Source of the DNA: Tomocerus qinae
Lineage: Eukaryota; Arthropoda; Collembola; Entomobryomorpha; Tomoceridae
Length of the DNA: 64,000 bases
Direction: 5' to 3'
NCBI GenBank assembly: GCA_020055645.1
Contig: CM034547.1
Coordinates: 27,652,513 to 27,716,512, forward strand
Shown piece by piece: positions 1-12,864 of this stretch. Each line of letters opens with the position of its first letter. Within the stretch, counting starts at the first letter, position 1. Made by a program: the position numbers and the translations under genes. The notes below the pieces were generated by a model. The model ran no database searches. It was not told the DNA's origin and was given only the letters and a program-made list of their open reading frames with translations.

Positions 1-393
1 GTCTGCTGTAATGAAAAATGGATGAAGAAGTTTAGCACATAATAATATGCAGTCTAGTTAAAAACTTTTCGAGTAAATCACTCACAGAACATTAGCTAAG
101 TAATTGGCTCTGGCTCTGAGTCCAGATTAGTCTTACACAAAGCAGACTCCCTTCCAGTTAGACAGCAGTGCATGCATCATAAATACCAAGTCTGTGAGTA
201 AGTGTTGATTGAGAGTCTGTCGATGCTTGTCTCGCTATTAAAAAGAAAAAGTTTTCTTCTATCGGAACATCTAACACATCTTGATCCACAAATCTATTAG
301 TATTAGCAGTTGCTACCTACATACAACAGTCTACTACCAAATTATACGTTTTTACTTGCACTGCATTTTACGTTTTTATATCCATGTTTTAAA
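1..393. other. Intergenic, no gene seen
   Basis: AT-rich sequence with no coding-like frame, RNA gene or repeat that I could recognise. It flanks the foldback element that follows. Confidence 0.5.
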
Positions 394-403
394 GAATACG
401 TCG

Positions 404-604
404 GAAAATCTCCCGTACTAGAAAATCTCCCCTATTGGAAAATCTCCCCGTTGGACAATCTCCCTATTGGAAAATCTCCCCGTTAGACAATCTCCCTATT
501 GGAAAATCTCCCCGTTAGACAATCTCCCTATTAGAAAATCTCCCCGTTAGACCAGCTAATCTCTCCGGTATGAGAAATAAGGAGAAACGACAGAACGAAA
601 ATCG
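404..604 (+). repeat. Left arm of foldback element
   Basis: Its first half consists of tandem units of about 33 bp with the alternating cores ATCTCCCCGTTAGAC and ATCTCCCTATTGGAAA. Its second half is unique and matches the right arm in inverse orientation. Small differences between the arms (for example GTACTAG against CTAGCAC near the tips) show some divergence since they formed. Confidence 0.85.
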
Positions 605-930
605 AAACTATAAAACTTAGTAATTTGAGACAGAGGTGGATCGGACATGGGAATGATGAGACTATGAGATTCCAATAATGTAATGGAAAACTGTACACTG
701 TTTACCTGTACTTGAAGTAAACTGTTTGTCTATCTACTGTTTCAAAAATACTTACATCCAATTATTATTTGTCTTGGTATTAAAATACAAAAACTGGTGC
801 ACAAAAAGCAATAAATGTTTGCTGTTATAGCCCCTGCCCCAAATTGTTAGTGAAGGAAGGAACTAGGATGAGGAAAAATGGTATAAACGAGATTGGTCAC
901 TACTATTAATTACTTGATAATAATATGTAT

Positions 931-1130
931 CGATTTTCGTTCTGTCTTTTCTCCTTATTTCTCATACCGGGGAGATTAGCTGGTCTAACGGGGAGATTTT
1001 CTAATAGGGAGATTGTCTAACGGGGAGATTTTCCAATAGGGAGATTGTCTAACGGGGAGATTTACCAATAGGGAGATTGTCCAACGGGGAGATTTTCCAA
1101 TAGGGGAGATTTTCTAGCACGGGAGATTAT
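931..1130 (-). repeat. Right arm of foldback element
   Basis: This is the inverted copy of the left arm. It starts with CGATTTTCGTTCTGTC and proceeds into GGGGAGATT-type subrepeats, ending near CTAGCACGGGAGATT. Transcribed RNA across both arms would fold into a hairpin of about 200 bp. Confidence 0.85.
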
Positions 1131-1141
1131 CTGCTGATACC

Positions 1142-3067
1142 GTTTTAAAAGCGTAAATAAAATATCTGAACTGTCTAATTGATTTATAATAAGTGCATTG
1201 GGATAATTAGGTACCTAAGTTAGAATACTTAGGTACATGGGCATGCTTAGTCTTTAACAACACTTTGCTTAACGAACGATAGGTACTTGTATATAAGAAC
1301 AAGACAAGATATTATAAAAAATCATACCATGGGCTAATAACTTTTTGCATGTCAGCCTTTCAATTATGTAGCATATGGATTGCTAAGATATGAAACAATA
1401 TCTCCTTTAAAGGAAATTATAAATGTGTTGTTTTATAGCATACTCGTTGAATGATAAGGAAAACAATAAATATTATTTGAATTCAACCTAGGTCATATGC
1501 ATAAAAGTAGCGACTAAAATTGCGAGAACATTTTTATGGGAAATATGTTACGACATCATCATCTATAACAATGTTAATCCGGATAAGATATACATTAGGA
1601 AGGTCAAATAAACAAGCCTTGCTTTTTATTGACCTTTAGATCGTTATTTCACGAATGGTAAAGATTACCTTGTTTGCCAAACTTCTAATGAAGTTTTAAT
1701 ACTTAAAAAGCAGTTACAACGATCATTCTAAGTTATAATGCCATTACAATGAAAGAAAGTATTAATCAATGTAATTTATTAGCTAGTCTGAGAAGTAAAT
1801 ATTTACTATTAAAATGAATGAAAGTCTTACCACGATTAACATAAAGAACATGAAATAGAGAATGGTGAAAAAGTGAAATGACTACTCGTGCTGTCGTGTT
1901 TCGTTTTCCGTCTATATAACCTTTCATTCTCTCTAGAAATTCAAGTGCATGTGTTGTAATGGAATACAATTGTCAATAGATATTGGATTCCGAAAATGCT
2001 ATTCAAGGAAAAAATTTCTCTGTCATAATGTAATTGACGAATTCTTGGATTTACCTTAAACGTGGGCTAGTTGATTGTAAGCTTTCTATTGAACTTCTAC
2101 AACCTTAATTCCAATCGACTACGAGCACATGTTGTAGGCGTTGAGAGCTGAATAGCTTATACTGAGATAAATACTGCTTATAATGAGACAATAAATGCGT
2201 CCACAAACATAGATAAACACCATCCTACACATAGACCATTATTTCGACTTTTCTTGTTTAGGGGTAACAATACCTCTAGTTAAAACTATGTAAGCTATAT
2301 ATAAATCTGTGGGTCAGCAGTCAAACTAGGTAAATTCTATTTTCAATACAAATAAACCATGACATAGTAGCTAAGTAAACAATAATCCACAAACGTGTTG
2401 TTCGGGAAAATAAAGTCTTAAGTTATTGATTGATGTGGGCTGCAGCACAACTTCAACTTTCGTATTGTATTGTCTCTGAGGACTGGCGACGGAGACTGGT
2501 TACTTCTGTCTGCATGTTATTGTTCTCTAGCACATGCAGCTGCATATGCACCTATAAAATCTACAGGTATTTCCTATAATATTTCGAATTTTGCAAGGGT
2601 TTTCATGTCATAAAGACTGAACCTAGTTCAGACAAATTCGTAAAGAAATAAAAAGCTGGCACCAAGGTGTCATTCATCTATTGAATTATAGAAGCTATCA
2701 ATCAAAAGAAATTGGACCTCTTCTAAAAGATATGTTACTTTCATAATGTATGATTCTTAGAAGTACATTTCAAGAATTTGTACAAACAGCTACTGAATTC
2801 TTCAACTGGGATATACAAGTAAAATGATGAATTATCATAAATTGCATAGATACCTTCATTTCATAACTTAACAATGGTTAATACTGCGGATATTTATTTT
2901 TTCAATTTTCATACAGAACGGTATAAAGCAAAGGAATTATTAAGGAGACTGTAAACCGGCGTTATCTTCAAAATCGGAACCGTGACTGCAAATAATGAAA
3001 ACCCAATTAAACTTATGTTCCGTCTAGTAAGAGTATTATAATAATATTTACAGTATACTGAAACTTA
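1142..3067. other. Intergenic, probably including the PPP2R3A 3' UTR
   Basis: There is no convincing coding frame. The part next to 3068 should hold the 3' untranslated region of the minus-strand PP2A gene. A TTTATT, which is AATAAA on the minus strand, lies near 2891-2900 and is a possible polyadenylation signal. Confidence 0.4.
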
Positions 3068-6000
3068 CTATGCATCACTTGGATTTTCTTCAGCAATTAG
3101 AAACTCGTATTCGGCGGCAGCATATTTGTCCCAGTCTGTATCTCCTTCGTTAGAATCATGACTTCCGGAAGCTGAGGCAGCTGTCGCAAAAGGATCTCTT
3201 TGTTCATGATCGAGGTATTTTTCTAGGTTGAAAAGAGTATTAAATATTGTAGCTGCTAATGAGGGGTTATTCTTCAGATCTCTTAGGCGTATGACTGAAA
3301 CAAAGAGAAAAATGAAGCCTTTAACATCACAAGGGTATAATACAAATGAATACTGTGGAAAGATTGGTTTTAAAGTTTTATTTAATGAACTTTGATATCG
3401 TTGAATAAATACTGAACCAACATACCAGTCGTAGAACAATGGAGCATGTCAGCAATCTGGCAGTAAATATTTTTGAAATCCAGAGGTTCAATGTTCAGAG
3501 CTTCAATACGATTGGCTTGCTCTGTATAAAAGTATTCTAGCTCGTATGGACTTAGAATTCCGTCCCCATCCATATCCAGGCACCGAAACCAATATTCTAC
3601 AAACAAAACATTTACATGCATTAGGAACGGCACAAATTTAATTGCAGAATGGAGGCTGCAACCTCATATAAACTTTATGAGTTGGGCTTAATGTGTTTTC
3701 TGTTTGAGAAGGAGAAACAGTTATTGAGCAACAAACGATACCTATTATGCATGTGTTTATTTTAAACACTGTACTATCTACATTTCTAATGTACAAAAAA
3801 TAGTTTGCATACCAATGGCTGTGGGAGTCTTCTTGTCTTCTTCCGAAAGAAGGAACCAAACAAAATCACTGTAAGTCATTTTTCCAGGACCACATTTTAC
3901 AGGCGAAGATGCTTCCCAACCTCGAAGTACTGTGCCGCTAAATATTCGGTCGATTATACGGCTGGATAGTGCTATGTACATAAATGGTAAATGATTGTTA
4001 AAACATGACAACATTAGCAACTAAGTAGCAATAAGAAATGAATAACTACTGAATTAATATGCGGAGTATGTAATGTATGCAAATAAAAAAACTTACAACG
4101 ATCACTGTGGGCGGCTAAGTCATTTTTGTCAATAAGAAGATCGTGATCTGTATCTAGCTCCCAGAATTTACAATAAATTACGTAGAAATGTTCATAGGAG
4201 AAATATTCTTTGATATTATTCACATCAGTCTCTTCTTGCAATCGTTTAATCACCCGTAGCAGGTTGGAACGTCTTAATTCGGACAGAGTCATTCTACCTG
4301 TCCAAGATCGATTAATTTTATAAAATATTCGGGAGATGACGGTTGTAATATATCTACTGTGAAATTCTGGCGCATCCCGTAAAAATCCAAGACCTTGATA
4401 CACAAATAGCAAAATTAAACGTTACATATCGTTATTATATTATTTGCAACGCTAATAGAAAATGGTATTACTATACTATTAGAATGCCTTACCAGGATGA
4501 GTATCAATAATATCTTGTATCATTGCAGTGAAATCCGACATACTGGCTACAGCTGTTCTTAAATCCCAGGGTAATTTTCCGTGATTTTCATATGCCGACG
4601 AATGCCTGTTATTATTCGTAATATTGGCTATACTATCATCTGAAAATTTTCCAGCTGTAGAAAGAATACGTATAAATCTGGCGGCATCATCAGGACAATC
4701 TTTAAGTAGACTTTCGTAAAACGGAATAAATGATTTGGCACTCAAAGTATCAGTAGGTTTCAGTCCAAAAACTTTCCAGAAGGGCTTCTTCCAATATAAA
4801 GGAATTCCGATAGCAACTAGCATCTACAAAATAACGAAAAATATCAAGTACAATCAAAATATAGAAATAAGTGACAATAAAGAAAAGTCGTACCGAACCA
4901 AATTGACTAAAATTGATAGAGCCAGAACAAGATTTGATATATTCATCCGCTTTGGAGACAGAATGTTTGACGACCGATGCAGGTGAAATTGATCCTTCAG
5001 GATGATAAAATCTTGGAATATCAACAGAGGCTTTACGAACTGGAGATGATGCCAACAAGGGTGATTTGGTCGGACCCTTCAACTGTTTCGGAGACGGTCC
5101 TACGACAAGATCGGACTGAAAAATAGAAAGCAGACATTAAAATCTCATTCATCAGACGCATTTTCCGTTTCGGTGCACTAGTAAAGCAAGCCAATTAGTA
5201 AATAAACCAAAAAGCAGTTTAAGAGATAGTGGGAGGGTACAAAACGGATTTTGTAAGGACAGTGTAAACTGCAGCATATTATATATGTATTAGCTATGCC
5301 ATTATAGAATACATTATTGAGAAAAAGGGTAGTAGGCTCTGTGAAAACCATAGTACAGTGTGATAAGAAGGGAGCACACAACACTGGTTCTATGCAGGAT
5401 GTTGATCTTGCCTTTGAGACAGTAAATTCAATTCAGCAACTCTAAAAACAAAATAACTACATGGAAAACTACGTTACTATTTGTTGAGCTTGGGGAGAAG
5501 CCAAGAAGAGGAATCCAAAGATACACAAGATCAGCCAAAAATGAGTACATGGAACTATGTATCTCTAGAATCTACAACTAACGTTATGCATACTAACTAT
5601 ACATACATACATGACTATAGAACAACCAACAACCTGGTGCTGTGTTTCAGTCGCTACGGGAATTCTCCAAGGGGCAGACACAGTGCCAGAGATATTTGTA
5701 CTGGTATTATTAGTACCATTGCTTGTAGTAGGACTGTGTGTCGTGTGTTTCCGAGACCAATGGATGTTGGCTTCTTTCGGAGGAGAAGTTGTAGAATTCG
5801 GTACAGAAACTACAACAGGAACATATGACGAGTTTGCAGTTGAGTTAACAATGTGAGCAGGATACTTTTCGAAAAGCTGGACCCTATCAGCTACGCTAGA
5901 TCCAGGGCCAAATCGAAGGACTGTAGTGACCCAGCCTTGCCTTGCTCCGTTCCCGCCCACTCCACCACCGTAACCATTAGTCGTATTAGCAGGACTACCA

Positions 6001-7124
6001 CCACTATTTTCTTTATTAGCACCAACTTCGTCATCTACGGGGGATCCGTTCAAAGAGTGCGTGCCATTGCTGCTGTGATGATTCGGTTGAAATTTCGTTT
6101 TTCCTTGCTGCATGGCAATGGCCGCGGCCAAAGAACTTGACGGTGACGGCAGCCGTTTCTGCAGCTCTAATCTCTGCTGAGTCAACGGATGTTCCTGACT
6201 TTGACGAATGCGTTCTTTGGCAAAGGCTACTCGCGAGTTTGAAGGTGAAGTTGCCTTTTCACGAAGAAGATCTAAAGAATTCGGATCAGATGTTTGTCCA
6301 GGGGGTACAACCTGTCCCGTTCTTAATGCTCTGAATAGTTTCTCTTCTTCTCTTTCCAATTCATCAATATTTGCTCCACCATAGTCTACGTGGGAGTTGG
6401 CCTTCTCTTGACTCTGCTGAATACTATTCCGATTAGCATGAGCGTGAGAAATCTTTTCTGGAGAAGAAACAGACGCCGGCGAAGGGCTATCGTCGTGGTC
6501 ACATCTTTCGATAGGAATATGACGTTCCCGAGCAACTCTTGTTCCCCCGTTAGTAGTAACTACACCAGAATTATTATAACTCTGATGAGCTCCTAGGAAA
6601 GTCTTACTTGGTACAGGCGAAGTCTGACGGGCTAGATTTTTCTCAGTGACTTGATGACGACTGCTAGACTCCGCCCACAGCACATTTTTGTTTACAATTC
6701 CTAAACCCGGAAGGGCTACTTTGACTAGATCGTTTGCAGGACTTGCAGCTCGCTCCTTGTTGGTTCGTTCAGGAGATTCGAATCTTTGGACAACAGCTAA
6801 GATGCTCTTTGGCAAAGGCTTTTTGCTCGCAGCCGAGCCAGGAGGAGATGATCCATTCAGAGGTTGATCTCTAGCACTGTCCGCCGAATCGACCGTTTTC
6901 GGAGGACTTTGTTGCTGACGAAATTGCTGACGCTTAGCTTTGTCACGTCTGACAAATGTTGAAACTAAGTGTTCCAACTTCGGGGTCAGTCCCGGGTCAG
7001 CCAAAAGTTCTAAAGTGTCTTCCATTCTCCGCATTACATCGGGACCTTTGGTCCACGACTCATAAAGAGCATCAGCATGAGAGTGAATGGCTTGAGCAAG
7101 CTCAGCAACTTCTTCCGAACTCAT
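3068..7124 (-). CDS. PPP2R3A: PP2A regulatory subunit B'' (PPP2R3A type), seven coding exons
   Basis: This is the variable B'' subunit that targets the PP2A A/C core enzyme to substrates and binds calcium. Coding exons on the minus strand are 7124-5634, 5115-4894, 4823-4493, 4393-4097, 3971-3813, 3596-3426 and 3294-3068. All introns are GT-AG and all reading phases join, giving 965 residues. Residues 1-497 form a Ser/Pro/Asn-rich, probably disordered N-terminal region. The conserved core begins with IPRFYHPEG, the family's IPRFYFPEG motif. It continues through PLYWKKPFW, FLRDAPEFHSRYITTVI, YFSYEHFYVIYCKFWELDTD, a first EF-hand (D762-x-D-x-D), SRIIDRIFSG, DFVWFLLSEEDK, a canonical EF-hand DMDGDGILSPYE (841-852) and NLEKYLDHEQRDPF. 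The match to vertebrate PPP2R3A runs to the acidic C-terminus. The start is uncertain. ATG 7124 directly follows a good acceptor-like tract ending in TAG. An in-frame ATG at 7202 would add 26 residues, and further upstream exons may exist. Confidence 0.93.
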
Positions 7125-10100
7125 CCTAGCCACAAAATCAGAAGTAAAAGAACGAGAATCAACTGACTGTATCCGACAGGCTGTTAAACTTTGAAGGAAC
7201 ATATACTGGAGCCAATTTTCATCAACACTTTCCTAATGATCAAGGTACTCAACGAATCCACTCAAATGTAACGTTACAAAACGAAGGATATTTCTTCGTA
7301 ACTATTCAACCCAATGCTCTTTCCTCTCTCTCTCTCTCTGTAGACGTAAACCATCGAGATTCACAGTCGGGTATGTACGAGAGGAGTTCTTTCGCGTAAA
7401 GTATCTAATGTTATTTAATAGATTCGAGTTGGAGTCAGGACCAGACCAAAGGATTCTATAGTAGACGTAGACACAGAGAAAACATTACATCCTAACATAC
7501 TATTGCTAAATGTGTATTATTGCATTCCACTTATACAAGTTCCGTCAAAGTATATATCTATGCATTACTACGTAGAAAACTTTTCTACAAGATAGTCCTA
7601 CACGACTTTGTATAAACAGTACACTTGACACGAACACGGTTACTTACAGATATGTTACGATTACCAAAGAAGCTATTAGGCTTACTAACATGAACATACA
7701 AAGAGAGAGATATATAGGTATGTTTTTTAAAGTTTGACTTTCAGTTATGTTCACATATCTCTCTCCTTCCTCCCTACTATTTACACAGTGATATGTAAAA
7801 CGTATACACTTTCAGTTGAGGTCTCTCACATCTGTAACTTTGTGTTGTGTTATTTTTAACTGTATTAGGATGAGGAAGATGAGCCCAGAGAAGAGTAGAA
7901 CAGAACGGATCCAGTGCCGTGCCACACACCCAAAGTCACTGAATTCAACTCAACAAAACAAACTCAAGTTTGCCAACGACGACGATGCGACTAAACTCCT
8001 TCAGACAGACAGACTGGATAAGCTCCACCGTAACAAAATAACACCCATGTCCAAACCGTGAACGAAGCATACTGAAACTGCATTACATATTTAGTTCACT
8101 ACCTTTTCTTTCTAACGTTTCTGCATTATATAGTGCACTAGATTAAGATAAAGATGTTCCATACAGCACTGCGCAGATAAACCTAGTATCTATACTACTT
8201 ATGTAACTGTCTTCTCTATCTGTATTTATATAGATATTCTTTTTACATCAATTCAAGAGCACAACCTAACATTTTAAAACTTCAATGCCACTATTACCTA
8301 TATGCTTTGGTATTATGTCACTTTTCTTACAACTATTTATATTTGCTTAACAATTCTCGGCCGAGTGATAAAGTCTTAAATGAGAACCTTTGAGTCACAC
8401 AGTCTGTCAAAATTATAGTTCTTCCAAACGAGGGTATTGATTTTTTGAAGACTGGTTTGTTTGTGTAACACAATAGCAACAGAATTAAGTACAGTAGGCT
8501 GTTTGTATCTGAATCACACTGAAATAATTCTCATATACATGTACTGTAGAATGTACAGGATTGATGCAGAGACAAACGATTTTGTTTACGGTACAGTAGA
8601 ACACGATAAGTACGTAAATACGCAGTAAATTGGAGACGAGAATCAACAGATCGAAGAGCACAATAGTAAAATAATGGTATAAAACGATGAGACAATTCGT
8701 TAGAAACAAAATCCAACTGTTGCGCTTCGTTTCGTCTCTGCTCAGCTCAAACAAACTTAGAAATGAAGTTCACAAAGCACAATCTCATGCACAAAGAAAG
8801 AACGTTCCTATACAGCACTTGAAATTATGCAAGAGCATAGACGTAATTATATGATAATGCTTACGCTCTATAATTATGCCTAATGGTTAAAAGGAGTTTG
8901 TGTTTACAGGCTCTTTTAAGTATGTACACTAAAAAGATTGTATTACTGACACTATTAGTTTAGACTTATCTTGCGTTCAGTCGCTAGATAAGGAATTGCG
9001 CAATAAGTGACACTTGTTTTAATAACAATAGTGGATGACCCTCGGAAGCTGTACATTTCAATAGGTCTACAATGACAGGGAAGGGACACTTCATTCTTGG
9101 AATTCAACTTGACTTTGACTGACAGTATATTATAATATATACGCAGGTTACAAAACAGGTATGCAATACTTCGCAATGGTAATTTAATGAGAATAGTAGT
9201 AGTCTGTATGTAGCCAACAACTCCTTAAAGTTAAGACTGTGTGTGTGTACTTTGATGATGTATGAAGTCGTAGGTAGTTGATTCAGTAATGATCATTACG
9301 TAGGAGGCTGGGCTAGCAGTTTAGCTAAATTAGCAATGTATGAGTAGATAGATTTGTAAGTAACAACTTTATAGCTCCTTTTAATGTTGAACGTGTACGG
9401 TATCGTGTAGAGATAATGATAAGGCACAGTACTGTAGCGTAACCGTACTTATAATGCAAGAGGTTATAAAAATAATAAAATAAGGAAAAGAATAAAAGAT
9501 AAGGGCACTTGATAGTTATATTAGGTAATTATGATTAGCCAACAAAAAGTATAAAACTGAGCCTAAAAATTGAGACAGAGACTAGTCAAGTTTAGTACTG
9601 TCGCTCTGTAGATTGTACAGTACATCTTGGTGATGCAAGGGAGCAAATGTGCGAAAGATGGAAAAGGGAAAGTTATTTTTGGACACCCACGCGGCATATG
9701 GGCAGATTGAAATCGGTCCAAATTTGGCTGTTGGGGGGTGAATGAAGGGGAAAACACCATCCGCCTACTGATCTGAAGAGAAGAGCGTTTGTTGAGATGA
9801 CTTTGGGTTTTAACAGACCCAGACTAGACTACTAGCACAAGGCAACTCTAGACTAGGCTTCAGATGAGATGTGAGCGACCAAGACCACAAAACAGATTTA
9901 CAGATCTTTTTCCACTACTCTACTCTCATGTATCCCATGTATCCTGGTATTACTATACTCCACTACAATATTATTAGCTACACCCTGGTATAAAGTTGCA
10001 TTGCTTGCATTACGGCGGAAGGCTTCGCCTCTGGCTTATCCTTAAGAGATTTAGATATACCTTAATGCCTGCATTATACACGTTCCTTCAACATTTTACA

Positions 10101-11904
10101 ACACAGCCAAAGCCAGGATGACGAGTTATTCAGTGTGTCTTTACAATTACATCCATCTGCACAACGGCACGCACTCTCCTCACTCATCCTCAGCTTACAT
10201 TTAAACATCAGAATTTAGTTTGGTAACACCAATGCAAGCAGAACATGTCTAGCTAAACCATTTCATCTCTCATCGTCCTTAGACAAGATTAGTGTTCTAA
10301 TGGATATATATAAAATTACACAAAAAACATACGCATATACACCTTCTATACCATGTCACTATACGATTATACAATTAGCTCTGGCTTTAGAGACTACTAA
10401 ACATAATATGACAAAAAGTATTGTTTAGCATTCCAACCTCGTACATTAGAGGCGTTAGTTATCTACTATGGAGAATATAAAAGTAGATTGTTCCTAGACA
10501 AAAAAAATTGTAATACAATATTGAAAGAAAATACTACGTAGAAAAGCATACACCACACCTGATTAGAATGGGTAGGCATGAATGGATGTGTGGTAGTTGT
10601 AGTGAAAATAACGAATATATTTGCATATACTTACGTATACTGTAACATGTATTAGTGTTTTAAAGCTTAATCTCAACGAAATGCTTATGGTAACTTGAAA
10701 ATGACTGAGACATGAACCATACGGCAAAGTCATCCCACGTTTTACATTTAAATTGCATTAAAAACTCATGGACACGGACATCCAGTGAGCAGTTCCACAG
10801 CTACAAGATAGATAGGCGAGGATATAGACAGTAAAGCGGAGGATTACCAAGGTCAGGATTTACTAATATGTATCGCTGTGTCCACCTTTTACGTGGGACA
10901 TCGAATTTTTATTAGCGTACTGAATCATTCTGTGTCATTATATAATAATAACACATACAGCAACATTCTGTACTGTACACATGGCATGACACAACTCAGC
11001 GTCCCAAAAAGATGTAATTCACACACCTTCTTTATAAAAAATCGAAAGCATTGCATTTCTACCTACTTACAATACTATCAACAGAGGGTTGCAAATTACG
11101 CAATTTAGGTAGTGATTGCTGAATATGCTGCTTGGGATAGAGATCAACTCTCCGTTTGGCAAAAGTATTTTATTCCCATCAAGCACATCATTTTAAGCAT
11201 GCTATGTATTAGAGCAGTCGGTCAGTCAGTGCAGTACAAATACAATACGTACAATAGTAAACACCTAGTAAGATTAGTAGGTAGATTTATTTTGCTGTGC
11301 CTTTTTGCAAGGATCAACCAACAATGCAAAATATTTTACTATGTATCATCCTACATTCAGAATAGACAGATAGGTTACCTCATAGTTAGCTCTAGTCCAC
11401 TAATTGTAAGCAAATCTGAATGCCAGCGTTAAGATACGTCCACGGCGAAACGAAAACAAATATTATGCAGCACACGCTTCTATTGTGCTGTTAGATTATC
11501 TAGATAAATTATGAAGCGTGGGGTATAACTTATTGTGTTAAACCCATACCACTCAATGCTGCAAACTTTTATCATATTTCACCAAAGATGACTGCATGAC
11601 TCTTTAGCTTGTAAATGCAACACATGCGTGACTATGTAAGAAACTTATAAATACGTAAGTTGAAATGAACAGCAATAAATAATAGTAATGTAGCAATAGT
11701 TTGAGCTGTAATGGCAGCCAAACGACCTTACCCAAAAACTAAAACTATATTTTTCTAGTTAAAAAGATACTCAGAGTGATATGAGAATATTTTTAAGACT
11801 GTTGTCAGTTGTCGGTTTATGTAGTTTTAATGATGATTTTTAAAAGCGACCCAGTCGTGATCTGTAAAGTTTAGTTTGGTGATAATGTATCATTATCTAC
11901 ATAC
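7125..11904. other. Region upstream of PPP2R3A: probable 5' UTR, promoter and intergenic DNA
   Basis: No protein-coding exon was recognised. A short CT microsatellite lies at about 7323-7339. Stretches around 7840-8060 and 9570-9920 are visibly richer in G+C than their surroundings and could be untranslated exons or promoters of the minus-strand PP2A gene. On the minus strand the first ends in an acceptor-like CTCATCCTAATACAG. Open frames here are short and have no family resemblance. Confidence 0.35.
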
Positions 11905-12864
11905 CAGAACCAGAAGGACGAGTCTCCCAACCTTCAAGAAGACTAACAGATTTACACATATCATCCCACACTGCGGAATTTAATTAAAAGTAGAAACAAT
12001 TGGATAACGCAGAAGATGCTTTAATTGAATTAGCTGGTATGTTAAGAGCTTTAAAAAAATGGGACAAACTTGTACGGCTAAATACTATTTTTGTTGCTTA
12101 AAAATTTGGCCAACATTCGTGTGAACAATAACAATTTACATTAATGAAAATGGAGTGGAATTGACCTTGCAATTACAATTTCTGTATATTAACAGTTCCA
12201 TGTTCCTCATGATGGTAATTATTATTGTAGACTTTTTATCACCAAAAAAGGCTACCTCGTGGAACGACAGTTCCCTAAAGGAACTATGCCGGTAAAAATT
12301 TAAACGTAAACGCTAAATAGAATTTCTTGATTATAAGAATTTCAAAATAAATTTTTTTACCAGTAACAGGGTATCACTTTCAATGTACGGACTTATTGGA
12401 GTCGGGTTTATCAAATTTTCAAACACTCTACAGGCTTCATGTATAATTTCTGCTCCATGCCCTGGAATCGTAACAAAACCATTTCATTATTATCTGTCAG
12501 TACATTTTGAGTAATATACAAATATGCATCTTGAAATTATGAAACCCTTGGTACTGTGAAACTATTACCTTCTTGTACACCAATTACATCCAATCTGATT
12601 TGAGCTTCAATTTGTGGATCAGAAAGAAACCTTTCAAATAAATAGTCGATTGCCAAGTGAAAATTCGGCCGAACTCCGCAACGACGTCGTCTATGATGAG
12701 TATCTTGAAAATCACGGTTCCCAAATCCATCTCCACTCTGTCTATTTACGGATTCTGGAAAAACAAAATTATTTTGACTTTTTGCCATATCCAGTAACTT
12801 CGGCACTGCAATGAAAGACTGTTCACGCAAAGTGAGCAGTGCACCAACAGGTTTACCGCCACTT
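11905..12864 (-). CDS. Coding-like exons of an unidentified gene, fragment
   Basis: I do not recognise this gene. Two minus-strand segments join with correct splice sites and phase. Exon A (12864-12569) contains GGKPVGALLTLREQSFIAVP and later NFHLAIDYLFERFLSDPQIE. It ends at GAAG|GTAATAG. Exon B (12461-12361) follows an acceptor TTCCAG and contains HGAEIIHEACRVFENLINP, ending at CTG|GTAAAA. A third segment at about 11978-11905 has an acceptor-like CCGCAG, an open frame containing LLEGWETRPSGSG and a donor GTATGT. Its attractive frame does not match the phase left by exon B, so an exon may be missing or the locus may be broken. No start codon, stop codon or further exons were found on either side. 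It may be the remnant of a duplicated gene or part of a gene with exons too short to see. Confidence 0.4.

Larger units (their letters stand above)
394..1141. mobile_element. Foldback-type element with long subrepeated inverted arms
   Basis: Two arms of about 200 bp are inverted copies of each other. The left arm runs about 404-604 and the right arm about 931-1130. The outer part of each arm is built of short tandem subrepeats: alternating motifs such as AATCTCCCCGTTAGAC and AATCTCCCTATTGGAA on the left, and their reverse complements on the right. The inner part of each arm is unique and ends in CAGAACGAAAATCG on the left and CGATTTTCGTTCTG on the right. The roughly 325 bp between the arms has no coding-like frame. 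GTTTTAAA occurs just outside both ends (386-393 and 1142-1149) and may be an 8-bp target-site duplication. Long arms made of subrepeats are typical of foldback or TIR-type non-autonomous DNA transposons. The superfamily cannot be assigned without a transposase. Confidence 0.85.

Noticed and set aside
7323-7339. CT dinucleotide run as a splice or regulatory element
   Set aside because: It is a short microsatellite. On the minus strand it reads GA, so it is not a polypyrimidine tract for the PP2A gene.
12000-12110. Plus-strand frame reading EDALIELAGMLRALKKWDKL
   Set aside because: It looks helical and protein-like but is only about 37 codons between stops, lies opposite the minus-strand exon cluster, and has no recognised homologue.
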